This document shows, piece by piece, positions 1 to 9,924 of a DNA stretch of 64,000 nt. Within the stretch, counting starts at the first letter, position 1. Each line of letters starts with the position of its first letter. The notes below the pieces were generated by a model, which made no database searches, was not told where the DNA came from, and saw only the letters and a program-made list of their open reading frames with translations. The stretch is from an uncultured Clostridia bacterium (GTDB lineage: Bacteria > Bacillota > Clostridia > Christensenellales > Borkfalkiaceae), in assembly GCA_947627765.1 (NCBI GenBank), contig CANQXA010000006.1, positions 1 through 64,000 on the forward strand, in the 5' to 3' direction. Both the position numbers and the translations under genes were made by a program.

Positions 1-28
1 TGTGTGCTAAACTATTTGTGTCTTCCAT
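1..28 (-). CDS. tnpA: IS200/IS605-type transposase TnpA, 5' end only (runs off the left edge)
   Basis: Minus strand reads AAAGGAGG-N8-ATGGAAGACACAAATAGTTTAGCACAC = MEDTNSLAH, which resembles the start of IS200 TnpA proteins (M..xSLaHTKWxCKYHIVFAPKYRR). Only 9 codons are visible. Confidence 0.7.
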
Positions 29-37
29 TCGGTTGAC

Positions 38-99
38 CTCCTTTGGATTATTAGGTTCGCAACTGCCAGGTCGCTTATCTCTATTCTAATCCAAAGGAG
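38..99 (-). repeat. 13-bp perfect inverted repeat CTCCTTTGGATTA / TAATCCAAAGGAG enclosing the tnpA Shine-Dalgarno
   Basis: Arms at 38-50 and 87-99 are exact reverse complements; the SD AAAGGAGG (37-44, minus) lies within one arm. Confidence 0.9.
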
Positions 100-168
100 T
101 TTTTCTTTCAATACTTTTCGGTTAACCTCTCCCGAACCCTCGGACTATCCGGGGGTTTTCTTTTACAG

Positions 169-199
169 AAACCCGCACGATCGTCTCGCGCGGGTTTTT
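169..199 (+). terminator. Stem-loop AAACCCGC...GCGGGTTTTT, intrinsic-terminator-like
   Basis: 8-bp inverted repeat followed by a T run on the plus strand; sits downstream of the minus-strand peptidase gene and may be bidirectional. Confidence 0.6.
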
Positions 200-215
200 C
201 CAAAATTCGCTTTGC

Positions 216-911
216 TTACAGCGGAGCTTCAAAGACTGTCTTGATAACTTTTTCGCCGTCAGAGGCGTCGAGGCGATACACATTGCCCCCTCCCGAAAGG
301 CTTCCGTAGGGCCTGCCGTCTTCAACCAACAGCGCGGCACAATTTTCGATGCCAAAGGCGCGACCGCGGCGTTTTAAGAGAATACGGTCAAAGTCGTCCG
401 CCCTTTCGTTGTAATGCGGAGACACCGTACCTTTCAGCCAACCCAAGCCCGGGTACATGGCATACTCGCCCTCCGCAACGGAATCGGAATACATTTCCTC
501 GAACCAGCAAATCGCACCCGCAGAAAGCCCCGCGATGACGATGTCCCGCTCATACGCCTCCCGGATCAGGACAAGGAGTCCGCTCCGTTCCCATTCGCCG
601 AGCATGAAGACCGTATTGCCCCCGCCGATGTAGAGAAGATCGGCGCGTTCGAATTTTTCCCGCATTTTAACGGGATCAAATGCCCTTCCGACCGTAAGCG
701 CGACGTCCGTCTTGATGCCGAACTGCCCCGTATACACCTTGTGAAAAGTATTATAGTAGGGCATACAGTCATGGCTCGCGGTGGGAAGGAAAAGCCCGTT
801 TACGCGGCGTTTTCCCGACCTTTTTTGCGCAAGACCGACGATATACTCGTCGATTTTCAGCGTTTCATGCGTTTTGAGCTCCCCTCCGCCGATCAATACC
901 ATGCGTGACAT
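216..911 (-). CDS. Peptidase E-like (S51 family) serine peptidase
   Basis: VLIGGGEL..., LLYIGGGNTVFML, IAGLSAGAICWF nucleophile motif. Start MSRMVLIGGG. Confidence 0.85.
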   Translation of the reverse strand: MSRMVLIGGGELKTHETLKIDEYIVGLAQKRSGKRRVNGLFLPTASHDCMPYYNTFHKVYTGQFGIKTDVALTVGRAFDPVKMREKFERADLLYIGGGNTVFMLGEWERSGLLVLIREAYERDIVIAGLSAGAICWFEEMYSDSVAEGEYAMYPGLGWLKGTVSPHYNERADDFDRILLKRRGRAFGIENCAALLVEDGRPYGSLSGGGNVYRLDASDGEKVIKTVFEAPL

Positions 912-912
912 A

Positions 913-1797
913 TTACTTCGTATCCTCGCTACGGTCGCCCTTTTCGGCACTGCGGACGAGCTCCTCCTCTTCGGTGACCGAGATCCCCGCGGTACGGTCT
1001 ACGGGAACGGAGAAAATGACCCCTCCCGCCTGCGTTTTGGCGCCGACGCGCTCGGAAAGCGCATTCATGATGGGCATCGTATTTTCCTTGCGCGCCAAGA
1101 TCATGAGGATCTCCTGCTCCCGCATGAGGGAAATGCCGATGAACTGCTCTGCCTTCGCGTTCTGCATCGTACGGGCGCGGACGATCGTCCCGCCCGCGGC
1201 CCCCGCTTCCCGCGCCGCCTCCATCGCGGTATCGACAAAGTTTGCCGCAACCGACGCGATGATCAAATTGTACTTACGGTCCTGCGACGTCATTTTCTTT
1301 CTCCCGTCCGTTGTCTTATTGGTTGCCGCTCCCGCGATCCCCTCTGCGACCGTTTGCGAGATCCCGCTTAGCGGGACCGTAAACGAGATCCCGCGCCCCA
1401 CGAGATAGAGCGCCATCTTTGCGCGGATCTCCCTCATGACGATCTCCTCGTCGCTTTCTGGGAAGAGGGAGAGAAGGATCCGCTTTTCCGTTTCGCCGAT
1501 CCCGAAATAGTCCAAGACCGCCGAATGCGCCGTCCCCATACCTTCGAAGAGATAGGAAATGGATACCGAGCAATCGTCGAGGATCTCCTTCAACTTCTTT
1601 TCGTCGGAACGGTTCACAATGCTAACTAATAATTTGGCACGGTTCCAACCCTTCTCCTGCTGGGCGGATCTCCCCGCGCCGAGCAGTTCGCCGACCCTGC
1701 TTCCCGCTTTTTCCCCAGCCGCCGTAATCGTCGTAAGAATGTTTTTGGAAGTTTTGGGGGGAAAGGCCTCGCCCGCCGATTTCTTTTTACGTCTCAT
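913..1797 (-). CDS. P-II-like (nitrogen regulatory protein P-II family) protein, apparently tandem PII-like domains
   Basis: C-terminal AAREAGAAGGTIVRARTMQNAK..., resembling the PII T-loop/core (GAxGGTixxaR). Coupled (ATGA overlap) to a DUF1538 membrane protein. Confidence 0.75.
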   Translation of the reverse strand: MRRKKKSAGEAFPPKTSKNILTTITAAGEKAGSRVGELLGAGRSAQQEKGWNRAKLLVSIVNRSDEKKLKEILDDCSVSISYLFEGMGTAHSAVLDYFGIGETEKRILLSLFPESDEEIVMREIRAKMALYLVGRGISFTVPLSGISQTVAEGIAGAATNKTTDGRKKMTSQDRKYNLIIASVAANFVDTAMEAAREAGAAGGTIVRARTMQNAKAEQFIGISLMREQEILMILARKENTMPIMNALSERVGAKTQAGGVIFSVPVDRTAGISVTEEEELVRSAEKGDRSEDTK

Positions 1798-3308
1798 CAG
1801 TCCACCTCGTATTCGAGAATCCTCTCCTCGACGGCGAGGAAATTGCGCTTGATACGGCGGGTTTTGAGCCGATAGCCGATCCCGAGCAGTTGAATGGAGA
1901 TCAACGGCGTGAGCGCGACGAAAGCGACGCACCCGAACGCCTGCGTCATGATAGCGGCGGGAGACAGGACATTGCAGGCGCCGATCGCCATGGGAAGCAC
2001 GAAGGAGGAGACCATCGCCCCGCTCGCGACGCCCCCGGAGTCGAACGCGATGCCCGTAAAGACGGGCGGCGTCAAAAAAGTGAGCCCGAGCGCGATCAAA
2101 TATCCCGGGATCAAGATCCACATGATATTGATCCCCGTCAAGATTCTGGTCATGGCGAGCCCGAGCGAGACGCACACGCCCAAGCAGAGCGCTTTCTTCA
2201 TCGCGGAAGCGGAAATCGCCCCCGCCGACATCCGTTCGACCTGCTTATTGAGGACGTGAACGGCAGGTTCCGCCGCGACGACGAAATATCCGATCAGCAT
2301 TCCCACGGGGATCAAAAGCCATCCGCCCCACAGCTTGGCGAGACCTTCCCCGATGGCGCGGCCGACGGGCATAAATCCGACGTTCGCACCCGCCAAAAAG
2401 AGAACGAGCCCCAAAAAGGTGTAGAGAAACCCCATCAGGATGCGCACGAGCTGTCTCTTGCGGAAAGAGCGCGTGATGATCTGGAAGAGCAGGAAAAACG
2501 CAAAGATCGGAGCGACCGCGATACTTACCTCTTTGATATAATCGACGAATCCGTGCAAATACAGGGAAAGTACACTGCGGGTCCCCTGCGGCGGAAGGAT
2601 GGGATCGACCGTATAGGGCACATCGTGGATCTTGAAGATGATGCCGAGCAAGAGGACGGCGATGATCGGCCCGACGCTCGCAAGAGAAACGAGCCCGAAC
2701 GAGTCGTCCTGCCCCTTCCCTGCCCGAAGAGAGGCGACGCCAACCCCAAGGGAGATGATGAACGGCACCGTCATGGGACCGGTCGTCACGCCGCCCGCGT
2801 CGAAGGAAACAGCCCAAAAGGAGGGATCGACAAAGACGGCGAGCACAAACGCAAACGCATAAAATCCGACCAACAAAAAGGAGAGGCGGATGTGGAAGAG
2901 GATCCTCAGCATCGCGATCATGAGAAAGATCCCCACGCCGACCGCGACGGTCAAAATCAAAAGATAGTTGTTGACGGACGGAACTTGCCGCGCCAAGATT
3001 TGAAGATCGGGCTCCGCCACGGTCACGATGATGCCGATCACGAAGGAGATGAGCGCGATGAGCCAGATCTTTTTGGTCTTGGTGATCGCGGAACCGATCT
3101 TCTCGCCGATGACGAGCATCGACATATCGGCGCCCAACGTAAAACAGCCCATCCCGACGATCAGCAGTACGACGCCGAAGAGAAAGAGCACGAAAGTCCC
3201 CGTATCGACGGGTGTGAACGTCAGCGCGAGCACAACGACGATGAGCGCAATGGGCAGAATCGAAGTGAGCGATTCCACGATCTTATCTCTCAGCGCCTTG
3301 TTCTTCAT
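1797..3308 (-). CDS. DUF1538 family integral membrane protein (two repeat halves)
   Basis: Two related halves: ...VAEPDLQILARQV...FDAGGVTTGPMTVPF and ...AAEPAVHVLNKQV...FDSGGVASGAMVSSF. Many TM segments. Confidence 0.8.
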   Translation of the reverse strand: MKNKALRDKIVESLTSILPIALIVVVLALTFTPVDTGTFVLFLFGVVLLIVGMGCFTLGADMSMLVIGEKIGSAITKTKKIWLIALISFVIGIIVTVAEPDLQILARQVPSVNNYLLILTVAVGVGIFLMIAMLRILFHIRLSFLLVGFYAFAFVLAVFVDPSFWAVSFDAGGVTTGPMTVPFIISLGVGVASLRAGKGQDDSFGLVSLASVGPIIAVLLLGIIFKIHDVPYTVDPILPPQGTRSVLSLYLHGFVDYIKEVSIAVAPIFAFFLLFQIITRSFRKRQLVRILMGFLYTFLGLVLFLAGANVGFMPVGRAIGEGLAKLWGGWLLIPVGMLIGYFVVAAEPAVHVLNKQVERMSAGAISASAMKKALCLGVCVSLGLAMTRILTGINIMWILIPGYLIALGLTFLTPPVFTGIAFDSGGVASGAMVSSFVLPMAIGACNVLSPAAIMTQAFGCVAFVALTPLISIQLLGIGYRLKTRRIKRNFLAVEERILEYEVD

Positions 3309-3348
3309 GCTCCCCTCCCCATCGCGCGGCGATGTTCTTTCTTTTCGG

Positions 3349-3795
3349 TTACAGCAGTTGTTCCGCGTCCGTGATCTTTCCGATCCTTCTCATATGCTTC
3401 TCCTCTTGCGAGAAGGGCGTTTCGAGGAAGACGCGCACGATCTCGAGAGCGAGGTTGACGCCCACCACCGCGCCGCCGAGCGCAAGCATATTGGCGTCGT
3501 TGTGAAGCCTCGTCATCTTGGCGGAGAGCGGCTCCGAACAGAGCGCGCAACGGATCCCCCTCACCTTGTTAGCGGCAATGGAGATCCCGATCCCCGTTGT
3601 GCAAATGACGATCCCCCGCTCACAACTTCCGTTTGCGACCGCCTTCGCCGCCGCAATGCCGAAATCGGGATAGTCGCAGGAATCATAGGTATCGGTCCCG
3701 AAATCCAAGACCTCATCCCCGCGGCTTTCGAGATACTTCTTCACCTGTTCTTTGAGCGCCAGACCGCCGTGGTCACAGCCAAGAGCAATTTTCAT
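3349..3795 (-). CDS. rpiB: Ribose-5-phosphate isomerase B
   Basis: MKIALGCDHGGLALKE...ERGIVICTTGIGISIAANKVRGIRCAL...NDANMLALGG. Confidence 0.95.
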   Translation of the reverse strand: MKIALGCDHGGLALKEQVKKYLESRGDEVLDFGTDTYDSCDYPDFGIAAAKAVANGSCERGIVICTTGIGISIAANKVRGIRCALCSEPLSAKMTRLHNDANMLALGGAVVGVNLALEIVRVFLETPFSQEEKHMRRIGKITDAEQLL

Positions 3796-3814
3796 AAGAC
3801 CCACCTCCAAATGA

Positions 3815-4279
3815 TTATGTATCGGTTTCGCCCTCTTCCATGGGAGGACAGCAAATTTCAATGACGCGCGGCAGACATTCCCGGATGGAACGCAGTGTGA
3901 CGCGGTAGACGTCGATCCCCTGTCCGTACGGGTCCGGGATCTCCTTTCCGCACAGCGCGGGGAAGCTCGTCACATTCAAAAAACCTGCGAGCGACTCCTG
4001 CTGGGCGATCGTCATACAGACAACGGCGTGCGCTTCCTTGATCATTTTCTCGGTCAGCCGCTTCGACGCGAATTTCTCCGCAAAGGGAATGTGGGCTTCC
4101 CTGAGCGCGCGCACGCTGTTCTCGGACATCGGGCTCCCCTCGTTCGCCGTAAGCCCCGCCGAAGAGATCTTGTACCAACGGATCTTCCTTCTTTTGAGCT
4201 CCTGCTTCATCGCCGCTTCCGCCATGGGCGAGCGGCAGGTATTTCCCGTGCAGACAAAAAGGATCTTTTTGTACTTCAT
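3815..4279 (-). CDS. Low-molecular-weight protein arginine/tyrosine phosphatase (YwlE-like)
   Basis: VCTGNTCRSPMAEA P-loop and C-terminal DPYG motif. Between rpiB and Sua5/YrdC as in B. subtilis ywlC-ywlE-ywlF. Confidence 0.9.
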   Translation of the reverse strand: MKYKKILFVCTGNTCRSPMAEAAMKQELKRRKIRWYKISSAGLTANEGSPMSENSVRALREAHIPFAEKFASKRLTEKMIKEAHAVVCMTIAQQESLAGFLNVTSFPALCGKEIPDPYGQGIDVYRVTLRSIRECLPRVIEICCPPMEEGETDT

Positions 4280-5268
4280 ATGCTTCCTCCGAACGCGCGT
4301 TTGAGACGGTTCATGACGCCCGCCATGACCCCGCCCTGCTCTTTGGGTTCGACCGCGATCAACAGCGTCGCCGATTTTTCTCCGCGGCGGAGCAGTGCAT
4401 AGAGACGCTGTGCCATTTCCTCGCCGTTTGCGCCGAGATCGAGGGTGTTCCGTCCCTCCAAAATGCCGACCGCGCCGCTCTCGCAGAGGATCGCGGGAGC
4501 TCCGCCCGCCGCTTGTTCGGCGTCGTACAGCGCCGCCGCTTCCTCTGCACTGCGGCAGTACGCCGTCCTGCAATAGGGAGAATAGTGCTTATACGCCATC
4601 CCCGGGCTCTTGGGCTTTTCGCCCTCTTTGCGCTTGTATAGGAGACATTCCCCCGCGACGGAAGCGACCATCTCCCGCGTCACCAGCCCTTCCCGCAAAA
4701 TTTGCGGCACGCCGCCCGTACAGTCGAGCACGGTACTTTCGATCCCGCCGCTACAAGGCCCGCCGTCGAGGATCAGCGGGATCTTCCCGTTGAAGTCCTC
4801 GAATACGTGCTGTGCCGTCACGGGAGAAACGTGTTTCGATAAATTGGCGCTCGGGGCGGCGATGGGAAGGTCTACCGCGCGCAAAAACGCCTGCGCCGTG
4901 GGGGAAGAAGGCACGCGGACGGCGAGCGTATCCAGCCCGCACGAGACGTATTTCGAAACCTTGCCCCTCGACGGATAGACCATCGTGAGCGGGCCGGGCA
5001 AAAACGCCTTGCGGAGAGCGGCGGCATAGGCGGGTTCGCCGTCGATGAGCTTCGAAATATCGTAGTCTCTGTGAACGTGGACGATGAGCGGGTTGTCGGC
5101 GGGTCTTCCCTTCAACGCGAAGATCCTGCGCACCGCGTCGTCCGAAAAGGCGTTCGCGCCCAAACCGTATACCGTCTCGGTGTGAAACGCTACGACCTCC
5201 CCCGCTTCGATATACCGTTTGGCGGCAACGAGCGATCCGCCGTCCGTTCCGAGGATCTCTGTCTGCAT
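4276..5268 (-). CDS. L-threonylcarbamoyladenylate synthase (Sua5/YrdC/YwlC)
   Basis: VVAFHTETVYGLGANAFSDDAVRRIFALKGRPADNPLIVH...SPGMAYKHYSP Sua5 C-terminal motif. Confidence 0.93.
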   Translation of the reverse strand: MQTEILGTDGGSLVAAKRYIEAGEVVAFHTETVYGLGANAFSDDAVRRIFALKGRPADNPLIVHVHRDYDISKLIDGEPAYAAALRKAFLPGPLTMVYPSRGKVSKYVSCGLDTLAVRVPSSPTAQAFLRAVDLPIAAPSANLSKHVSPVTAQHVFEDFNGKIPLILDGGPCSGGIESTVLDCTGGVPQILREGLVTREMVASVAGECLLYKRKEGEKPKSPGMAYKHYSPYCRTAYCRSAEEAAALYDAEQAAGGAPAILCESGAVGILEGRNTLDLGANGEEMAQRLYALLRRGEKSATLLIAVEPKEQGGVMAGVMNRLKRAFGGSI

Positions 5269-5269
5269 A

Positions 5270-6736
5270 TCAATCAAAGGGAAGGTCCTCTTCCCCATCG
5301 GGACTGCCCTGCGCGGGCGAAGCGTCGTCCGAGGTCAGCTTGTCGAGACCGCTACGGCGATACCACGAAGGTTCCTCCTCGGGCTCTCCCTGCGCGTCCA
5401 CGTCGATGAATTTCGTGCTCTCGCCGATGAAACGGAGCTGGATCCGTCCCGTCGAACCGTTTCTGTGCTTTGCGATGACGAGATCCACCGCCCCTTTGAC
5501 GACCCTGCCCGCTTGCAGGTCCTCCTGCGAAGCGTTTTCGTCGGCGCGGTTGATGAACATGACGATATCCGCGTCCTGTTCGATTGCCCCCGACTCGCGA
5601 AGGTCGGAAAGCTGTGCTTCTTTGGTTTGGATCCTTCGGAGCTGGGAAAGCGCGATCACGGGCACTTGCAACTCCTTTGCCATGATCTTGAGGGAGCGCG
5701 TGATGCTCGCGATCTCCTGCTGGCGGTTAAATTCCCCGCCCTTATTCGCATTTTTAATGTCTGCCGCCATCAGCTGGATATAGTCGATCATGACAAGATC
5801 CAACCTGCCCTCCCTGCTTTTCAGTCTGCGGCACTTGGAGAGGATCTCAGCGGGGGTGACCATCGAGCTGTCGTCGATATAGATCTTGCTCTTATCCAAC
5901 TTGTCTCCCGCGAGAAGGAGGTTTTTCCAATCCTTTTGGACCAATTTCCCGCTGAGCGCCTGCTCCATGCTGACTCCCGCATAGGAGCAGATGAGCCTCT
6001 GCCCGATCTCCGAGCGGGGCATTTCGAGGGAGAAGACCGCGGCGACGTTGTCCTTTTTCAGACAGGCGTACTCCACCATATTCATGGCAAGCGACGTTTT
6101 GCCCACGCCGGGACGCGCCGCAATGATGACGAGGCTCCCCTTTTGCAGACCGTGGGTGATACGGTCGAGCTGGCGGAAGCCCGTCTCCACGCCGCGGAAA
6201 GCGTTCGGATCGGCTTGGATGGCTTCGAACTTCCCGATGATGTCCTGAACGAGGGAACTGTCGCCGATGCGCTCGAGGGTGGAGCTGTCCTCCTCCTTCG
6301 AAACGTCGTAGATCTTCTTCTCGGCGAAGGCAACGGCTTCCCGCTCGTCCGGTCCGCTTTGGCTGTTTTCGATGATCTCGCGGGAGACGCGGATCAAGGA
6401 ACGGTTGACGGAATCGCGGCGGATGATCTCAAAATATTGGTGATAATTTGCCGCCGCGGGGACCGCCTGCGCAAGATCGGTGACCGACTGCAACCCTCCC
6501 GCCCGTTCGAGCGTTCCGTCCCGCTCGAGCTGATCGACGAGCGTGACGAGATCCACCGTTCTGTGGGAGAGAAAGATGCGGTTCATGGAGGCGAAGATGA
6601 GGCGGTGCGCTTCTTGATAGAAGTCCTCCTCGTGTAATTGTTCGATGATCTCGGTCTGGACTGCCTCATCGATGATGAGACAGCCGAGCAACGCCGCTTC
6701 GGCGTCCAGATTGTGGGGCATCTGATTGTTCGGCAT
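5270..6736 (-). CDS. dnaB: Replicative DNA helicase DnaB
   Basis: MPHNLDAEAALLGC, VIIAARPGVGKTSLAMN (Walker A), DLVMIDYIQLM, LSQLRR. Confidence 0.97.
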   Translation of the reverse strand: MPNNQMPHNLDAEAALLGCLIIDEAVQTEIIEQLHEEDFYQEAHRLIFASMNRIFLSHRTVDLVTLVDQLERDGTLERAGGLQSVTDLAQAVPAAANYHQYFEIIRRDSVNRSLIRVSREIIENSQSGPDEREAVAFAEKKIYDVSKEEDSSTLERIGDSSLVQDIIGKFEAIQADPNAFRGVETGFRQLDRITHGLQKGSLVIIAARPGVGKTSLAMNMVEYACLKKDNVAAVFSLEMPRSEIGQRLICSYAGVSMEQALSGKLVQKDWKNLLLAGDKLDKSKIYIDDSSMVTPAEILSKCRRLKSREGRLDLVMIDYIQLMAADIKNANKGGEFNRQQEIASITRSLKIMAKELQVPVIALSQLRRIQTKEAQLSDLRESGAIEQDADIVMFINRADENASQEDLQAGRVVKGAVDLVIAKHRNGSTGRIQLRFIGESTKFIDVDAQGEPEEEPSWYRRSGLDKLTSDDASPAQGSPDGEEDLPFD

Positions 6737-6762
6737 AGCGTTTTTCCTTTGGATCCTTAAAA

Positions 6763-8532
6763 TTATGAGAGTTTTTCAAACTCGTCAAGCGTCGTTTCGA
6801 ATTCCTCCATCGCCGCGCGGAAGGGCTCTTCCGACGTAAGATCGGCACCCGCGATCTTCAAAAGCGATACGGGATCGGCGGAGCAACCGCCTTTGAGAAA
6901 ACGCTTATAGTCCTCTACGGCAGGCTTCCCTTCCTTCAAGATTCTGTTTGCGATGCAGATCGCCGCGGTAATGCCCGTCGCATACTTATAGACGTAGAAC
7001 GAGGTATAAAAGTGCGGGATCCGCGCCCATTCGATGGCGATATTGTCGTCATGGACCACGGCGCCGCCGTAATAAGCCTCGTTGAGCCCGCGGTAAAGTT
7101 CGGAGAGATTGTCCTTATTGAGCGGTTCGCCCGCCTCCGCCATTTCGTGCGCCCGCTGCTCGAATTCCGCGAATTGCGTCTGGCGGAAGAGGGTGGTGCG
7201 GATCATATCGAGGAAATAGTTGAGCAGATATTTTTTGAGCTTCCCGTCCTCCGTCGTCTTGAGAAGATATTTGAGGAGAAGCACTTCGTTGACGGTCGAG
7301 GCGACTTCCGCGACGAAGATCTTATAGTCCGCCTTGGAGAAGGGCTGATTGGCGTTGGAATAGTAGGTGTGGAGGGAATGCCCCATCTCGTGCGCGATCG
7401 TGAATACGTCGTGCGTGGTTTTTTGGTAGTTGAGAAGGACGAACGGGTGTACCCCATACGCTCCGCTGGAATAGGCGCCGCTACGCTTTCCGTCCGTCTC
7501 CATGACGTCGATCCAGCCCTCGTCGCGCCCCTTTTTGAATAGTTCCGCATACTCTTCTCCGAGGGGAGCCAACCCTTTGAGGCAGAGCTCGTACGCTTCC
7601 TCATACGAGAGTTTGAGCTCGGCGTCCTCCACGAGAGAGGGATAAATATCGTACATATACGCCGTATCGTAACCCATGAGACGTTTGCGCAGTGCGATAT
7701 AGCGGTGCATCAAAGGCGCGCCGCGGTGGACCGCTTCGATCAAGTTGCGGTAGACGGCCCCATCCACGTCCTCTTCGAAAAGAGCCATTTGCAGACAGGA
7801 ATCGTACCCCCGCGCCCGCTGATAGAAGATGTCTTTTTGCACATTGCCGTAGTACGTCGTCGCGATCGTGCCGAGGATCTTCCGGTAGGCGGAATAGTAG
7901 AGCTCATACGCTTCCTTGCGCTTTGCGCGGTCCTTCCCGCTCATGATGACCGAATAGAGCCCGTGCGAAAGCTGTATTTTCTCCCCTTCGTACTCGATTT
8001 CGGGAAGATTGAGCTCCGCGTTGTCGAGCATCATAAAGGCGAGGCTCGCCGTAGAGAGCGGTTCGCTTGCCTGCGCGAGCAAGACCTCCTCCTTTTCGGA
8101 GAGCGTATACTTTTTGCTCGCCTTGACCCGTTTGAGCATATAGTCGTAATCTTTGAGACGGGGATCGGCGATATAGGCGTCGAGAACTTCGTCGGGCAGA
8201 GCCGTAAGTTCGGGCGTTGCGAACGCCGTCTCCGATTCGAACTTGGTGAAAAAGCTGAAGATCTTCGCCGTATACGAGCCGTATTTGGTTTCACGGACGT
8301 CCTCGTCCCGTTTGAGATGGGCATAGAGGTAGACGCGGAGCGCTTCGGAGCTCACCGATTCCTCCGCTTTGAGAAAAGCGAGCAGACCTTCCGCCGTGCC
8401 GAGCGTGCCGCGGAATTTCGAAAAATCCTGCTTTCCCTCGAGCGCCGCATAGGCGGCTTCCCAAGCCTCGTCGCTTCCGAAAATATCTCCGACGTGCCAT
8501 TTGTACTGTTCCGAAACTTCCTTTCTTTCCAT
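6763..8532 (-). CDS. pepF: Oligoendopeptidase F (M3B)
   Basis: HEMGHS zinc motif, FAEFEQRAHEM, full-length 589 aa. Confidence 0.95.
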   Translation of the reverse strand: MERKEVSEQYKWHVGDIFGSDEAWEAAYAALEGKQDFSKFRGTLGTAEGLLAFLKAEESVSSEALRVYLYAHLKRDEDVRETKYGSYTAKIFSFFTKFESETAFATPELTALPDEVLDAYIADPRLKDYDYMLKRVKASKKYTLSEKEEVLLAQASEPLSTASLAFMMLDNAELNLPEIEYEGEKIQLSHGLYSVIMSGKDRAKRKEAYELYYSAYRKILGTIATTYYGNVQKDIFYQRARGYDSCLQMALFEEDVDGAVYRNLIEAVHRGAPLMHRYIALRKRLMGYDTAYMYDIYPSLVEDAELKLSYEEAYELCLKGLAPLGEEYAELFKKGRDEGWIDVMETDGKRSGAYSSGAYGVHPFVLLNYQKTTHDVFTIAHEMGHSLHTYYSNANQPFSKADYKIFVAEVASTVNEVLLLKYLLKTTEDGKLKKYLLNYFLDMIRTTLFRQTQFAEFEQRAHEMAEAGEPLNKDNLSELYRGLNEAYYGGAVVHDDNIAIEWARIPHFYTSFYVYKYATGITAAICIANRILKEGKPAVEDYKRFLKGGCSADPVSLLKIAGADLTSEEPFRAAMEEFETTLDEFEKLS

Positions 8533-8552
8533 ACCGAAACTCCTTATTTCCC

Positions 8553-9908
8553 TTAATTTTTGAAACTATGGATGGGCGCGGGGATGAGCCCGCCGCGTCC
8601 AATGAATTTGCTTGCGTCTCCGCTATGTACGGGCATGACGGGCGCTCTGCCCAAAAGCCCGCCGAACTCCACAACGTCGCCCACGCTCTTTCCGGGAACG
8701 GGAATGACCCGCACCGCCGTCGTCTTATTGTTGATCATCCCGATCGCCGCTTCGTCTGCGATCATCGCGGAGACCGTGGTAGCGGGCGTATCGCCCGGGA
8801 TCGCGATCATATCCAAGCCGACCGAACAGACCGAAGTCATCGCTTCGAGTTTATCGATGGAAATATTGCCCGCCTCCGCCGATTCGATCATGCCGATGTC
8901 CTCGGAGACGGGAATGAAGGCGCCCGAAAGCCCGCCGACTCTTGAAGAAGCCATCACGCCGCCCTTTTTGACCGCGTCGTTGAGCATTGCGAGCGCGGCG
9001 GTCGTGCCGTGCATCCCGACCACGCTGAGTCCGAGTTCTTCGAGGATGTGGGCGACCGAATCCCCCCGCGCCGGCGTGGGAGCGAGGGACAGATCGACGA
9101 TCCCGAACCTTGCGCCGAGACGCGCGGAAGCCTCTCGTGCGATGAGCTGTCCTACCCGTGTGATCTTGAAAGCCGTCTTTTTGATCAATTCCGCGGCGTC
9201 GGTCAAATCGGCGTCCGGGCAGAAGGAAAGCGCATGGCGGACGACGCCCGGACCCGACACGCCGACGTTGATCACCGTATCCGCCTCGCCTACGCCGTGA
9301 AATGCGCCCGCCATAAAGGGATTATCCTCCACGGCGTTGCAGAAGGTCACCAATTTACAGCATCCGATGCCTCCGCTGTCTGCCGTAAGGCTTGCCGTTT
9401 CCTTGACGATCTCCCCCATCGCGCGGACTGCGTCCATATTGATCCCCGAGCGGGAGGAACCGACGTTGACGGACGAGCAAAGGCGTTGCGTCGTCGCAAG
9501 GACTTCGGGGATCGTGCGGAGAAATTTCTCCTCATATTCCGCCGTCCCTTTGTGGACGAGTGCGGAATATCCGCCGAGAAAGTCCACGCCGAGCTCGCGG
9601 GCGGCGCGGTCGAGCGCGCGGCCGACTGCCGCGCTCTCTTCGGGAAACGCCGCCGTGACCAAAGAGACGGGCGTCACGGAGACCCTCTTGTTGACGATAG
9701 GGATCCCGTATTCCGCGGAGATCGCATCCGCCGTGGGGACAAGCCTCTCCGCCTTCTTCATCACGCGGTCATAGACCGCTTCCGCCGTCTTTTCCGCAGT
9801 CTCGCGGATGCAGGGCAAAAGGGAGACGCCCATCGTCACCGTACGGATGTCGAGGTGCTCCTTTTCCACCATTTCAATGGTTTCGAAAACCTGATTCTTC
9901 GTAAACAT
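8553..9908 (-). CDS. PFL/DUF711 (UPF0210) family protein
   Basis: [31 protein letters not shown]...; adjacent to an ACT-domain (UPF0237) gene, the usual pairing. Confidence 0.9.
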   Translation of the reverse strand: MFTKNQVFETIEMVEKEHLDIRTVTMGVSLLPCIRETAEKTAEAVYDRVMKKAERLVPTADAISAEYGIPIVNKRVSVTPVSLVTAAFPEESAAVGRALDRAARELGVDFLGGYSALVHKGTAEYEEKFLRTIPEVLATTQRLCSSVNVGSSRSGINMDAVRAMGEIVKETASLTADSGGIGCCKLVTFCNAVEDNPFMAGAFHGVGEADTVINVGVSGPGVVRHALSFCPDADLTDAAELIKKTAFKITRVGQLIAREASARLGARFGIVDLSLAPTPARGDSVAHILEELGLSVVGMHGTTAALAMLNDAVKKGGVMASSRVGGLSGAFIPVSEDIGMIESAEAGNISIDKLEAMTSVCSVGLDMIAIPGDTPATTVSAMIADEAAIGMINNKTTAVRVIPVPGKSVGDVVEFGGLLGRAPVMPVHSGDASKFIGRGGLIPAPIHSFKN

Positions 9909-9924
9909 GATCCTTTTGTATCGC

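Larger units (their letters stand above)
1..160 (-). mobile_element. Left end of an IS200-like element (partial; outer boundary uncertain)
   Basis: TnpA start plus a 13-bp perfect inverted repeat covering the SD (38-50 / 87-99) and an imperfect hairpin AACCCTCGGA-CTA-TCCGGGGGTT at 135-157 that could be the subterminal TnpA-recognition hairpin. Confidence 0.6.

Noticed and set aside
1890-3374. 494-aa plus-strand ORF rich in D/R/H
   Set aside because: Antisense shadow of the DUF1538 gene; highly charged, no recognisable domain.
5219-6637. 472-aa plus-strand ORF
   Set aside because: Antisense to dnaB.
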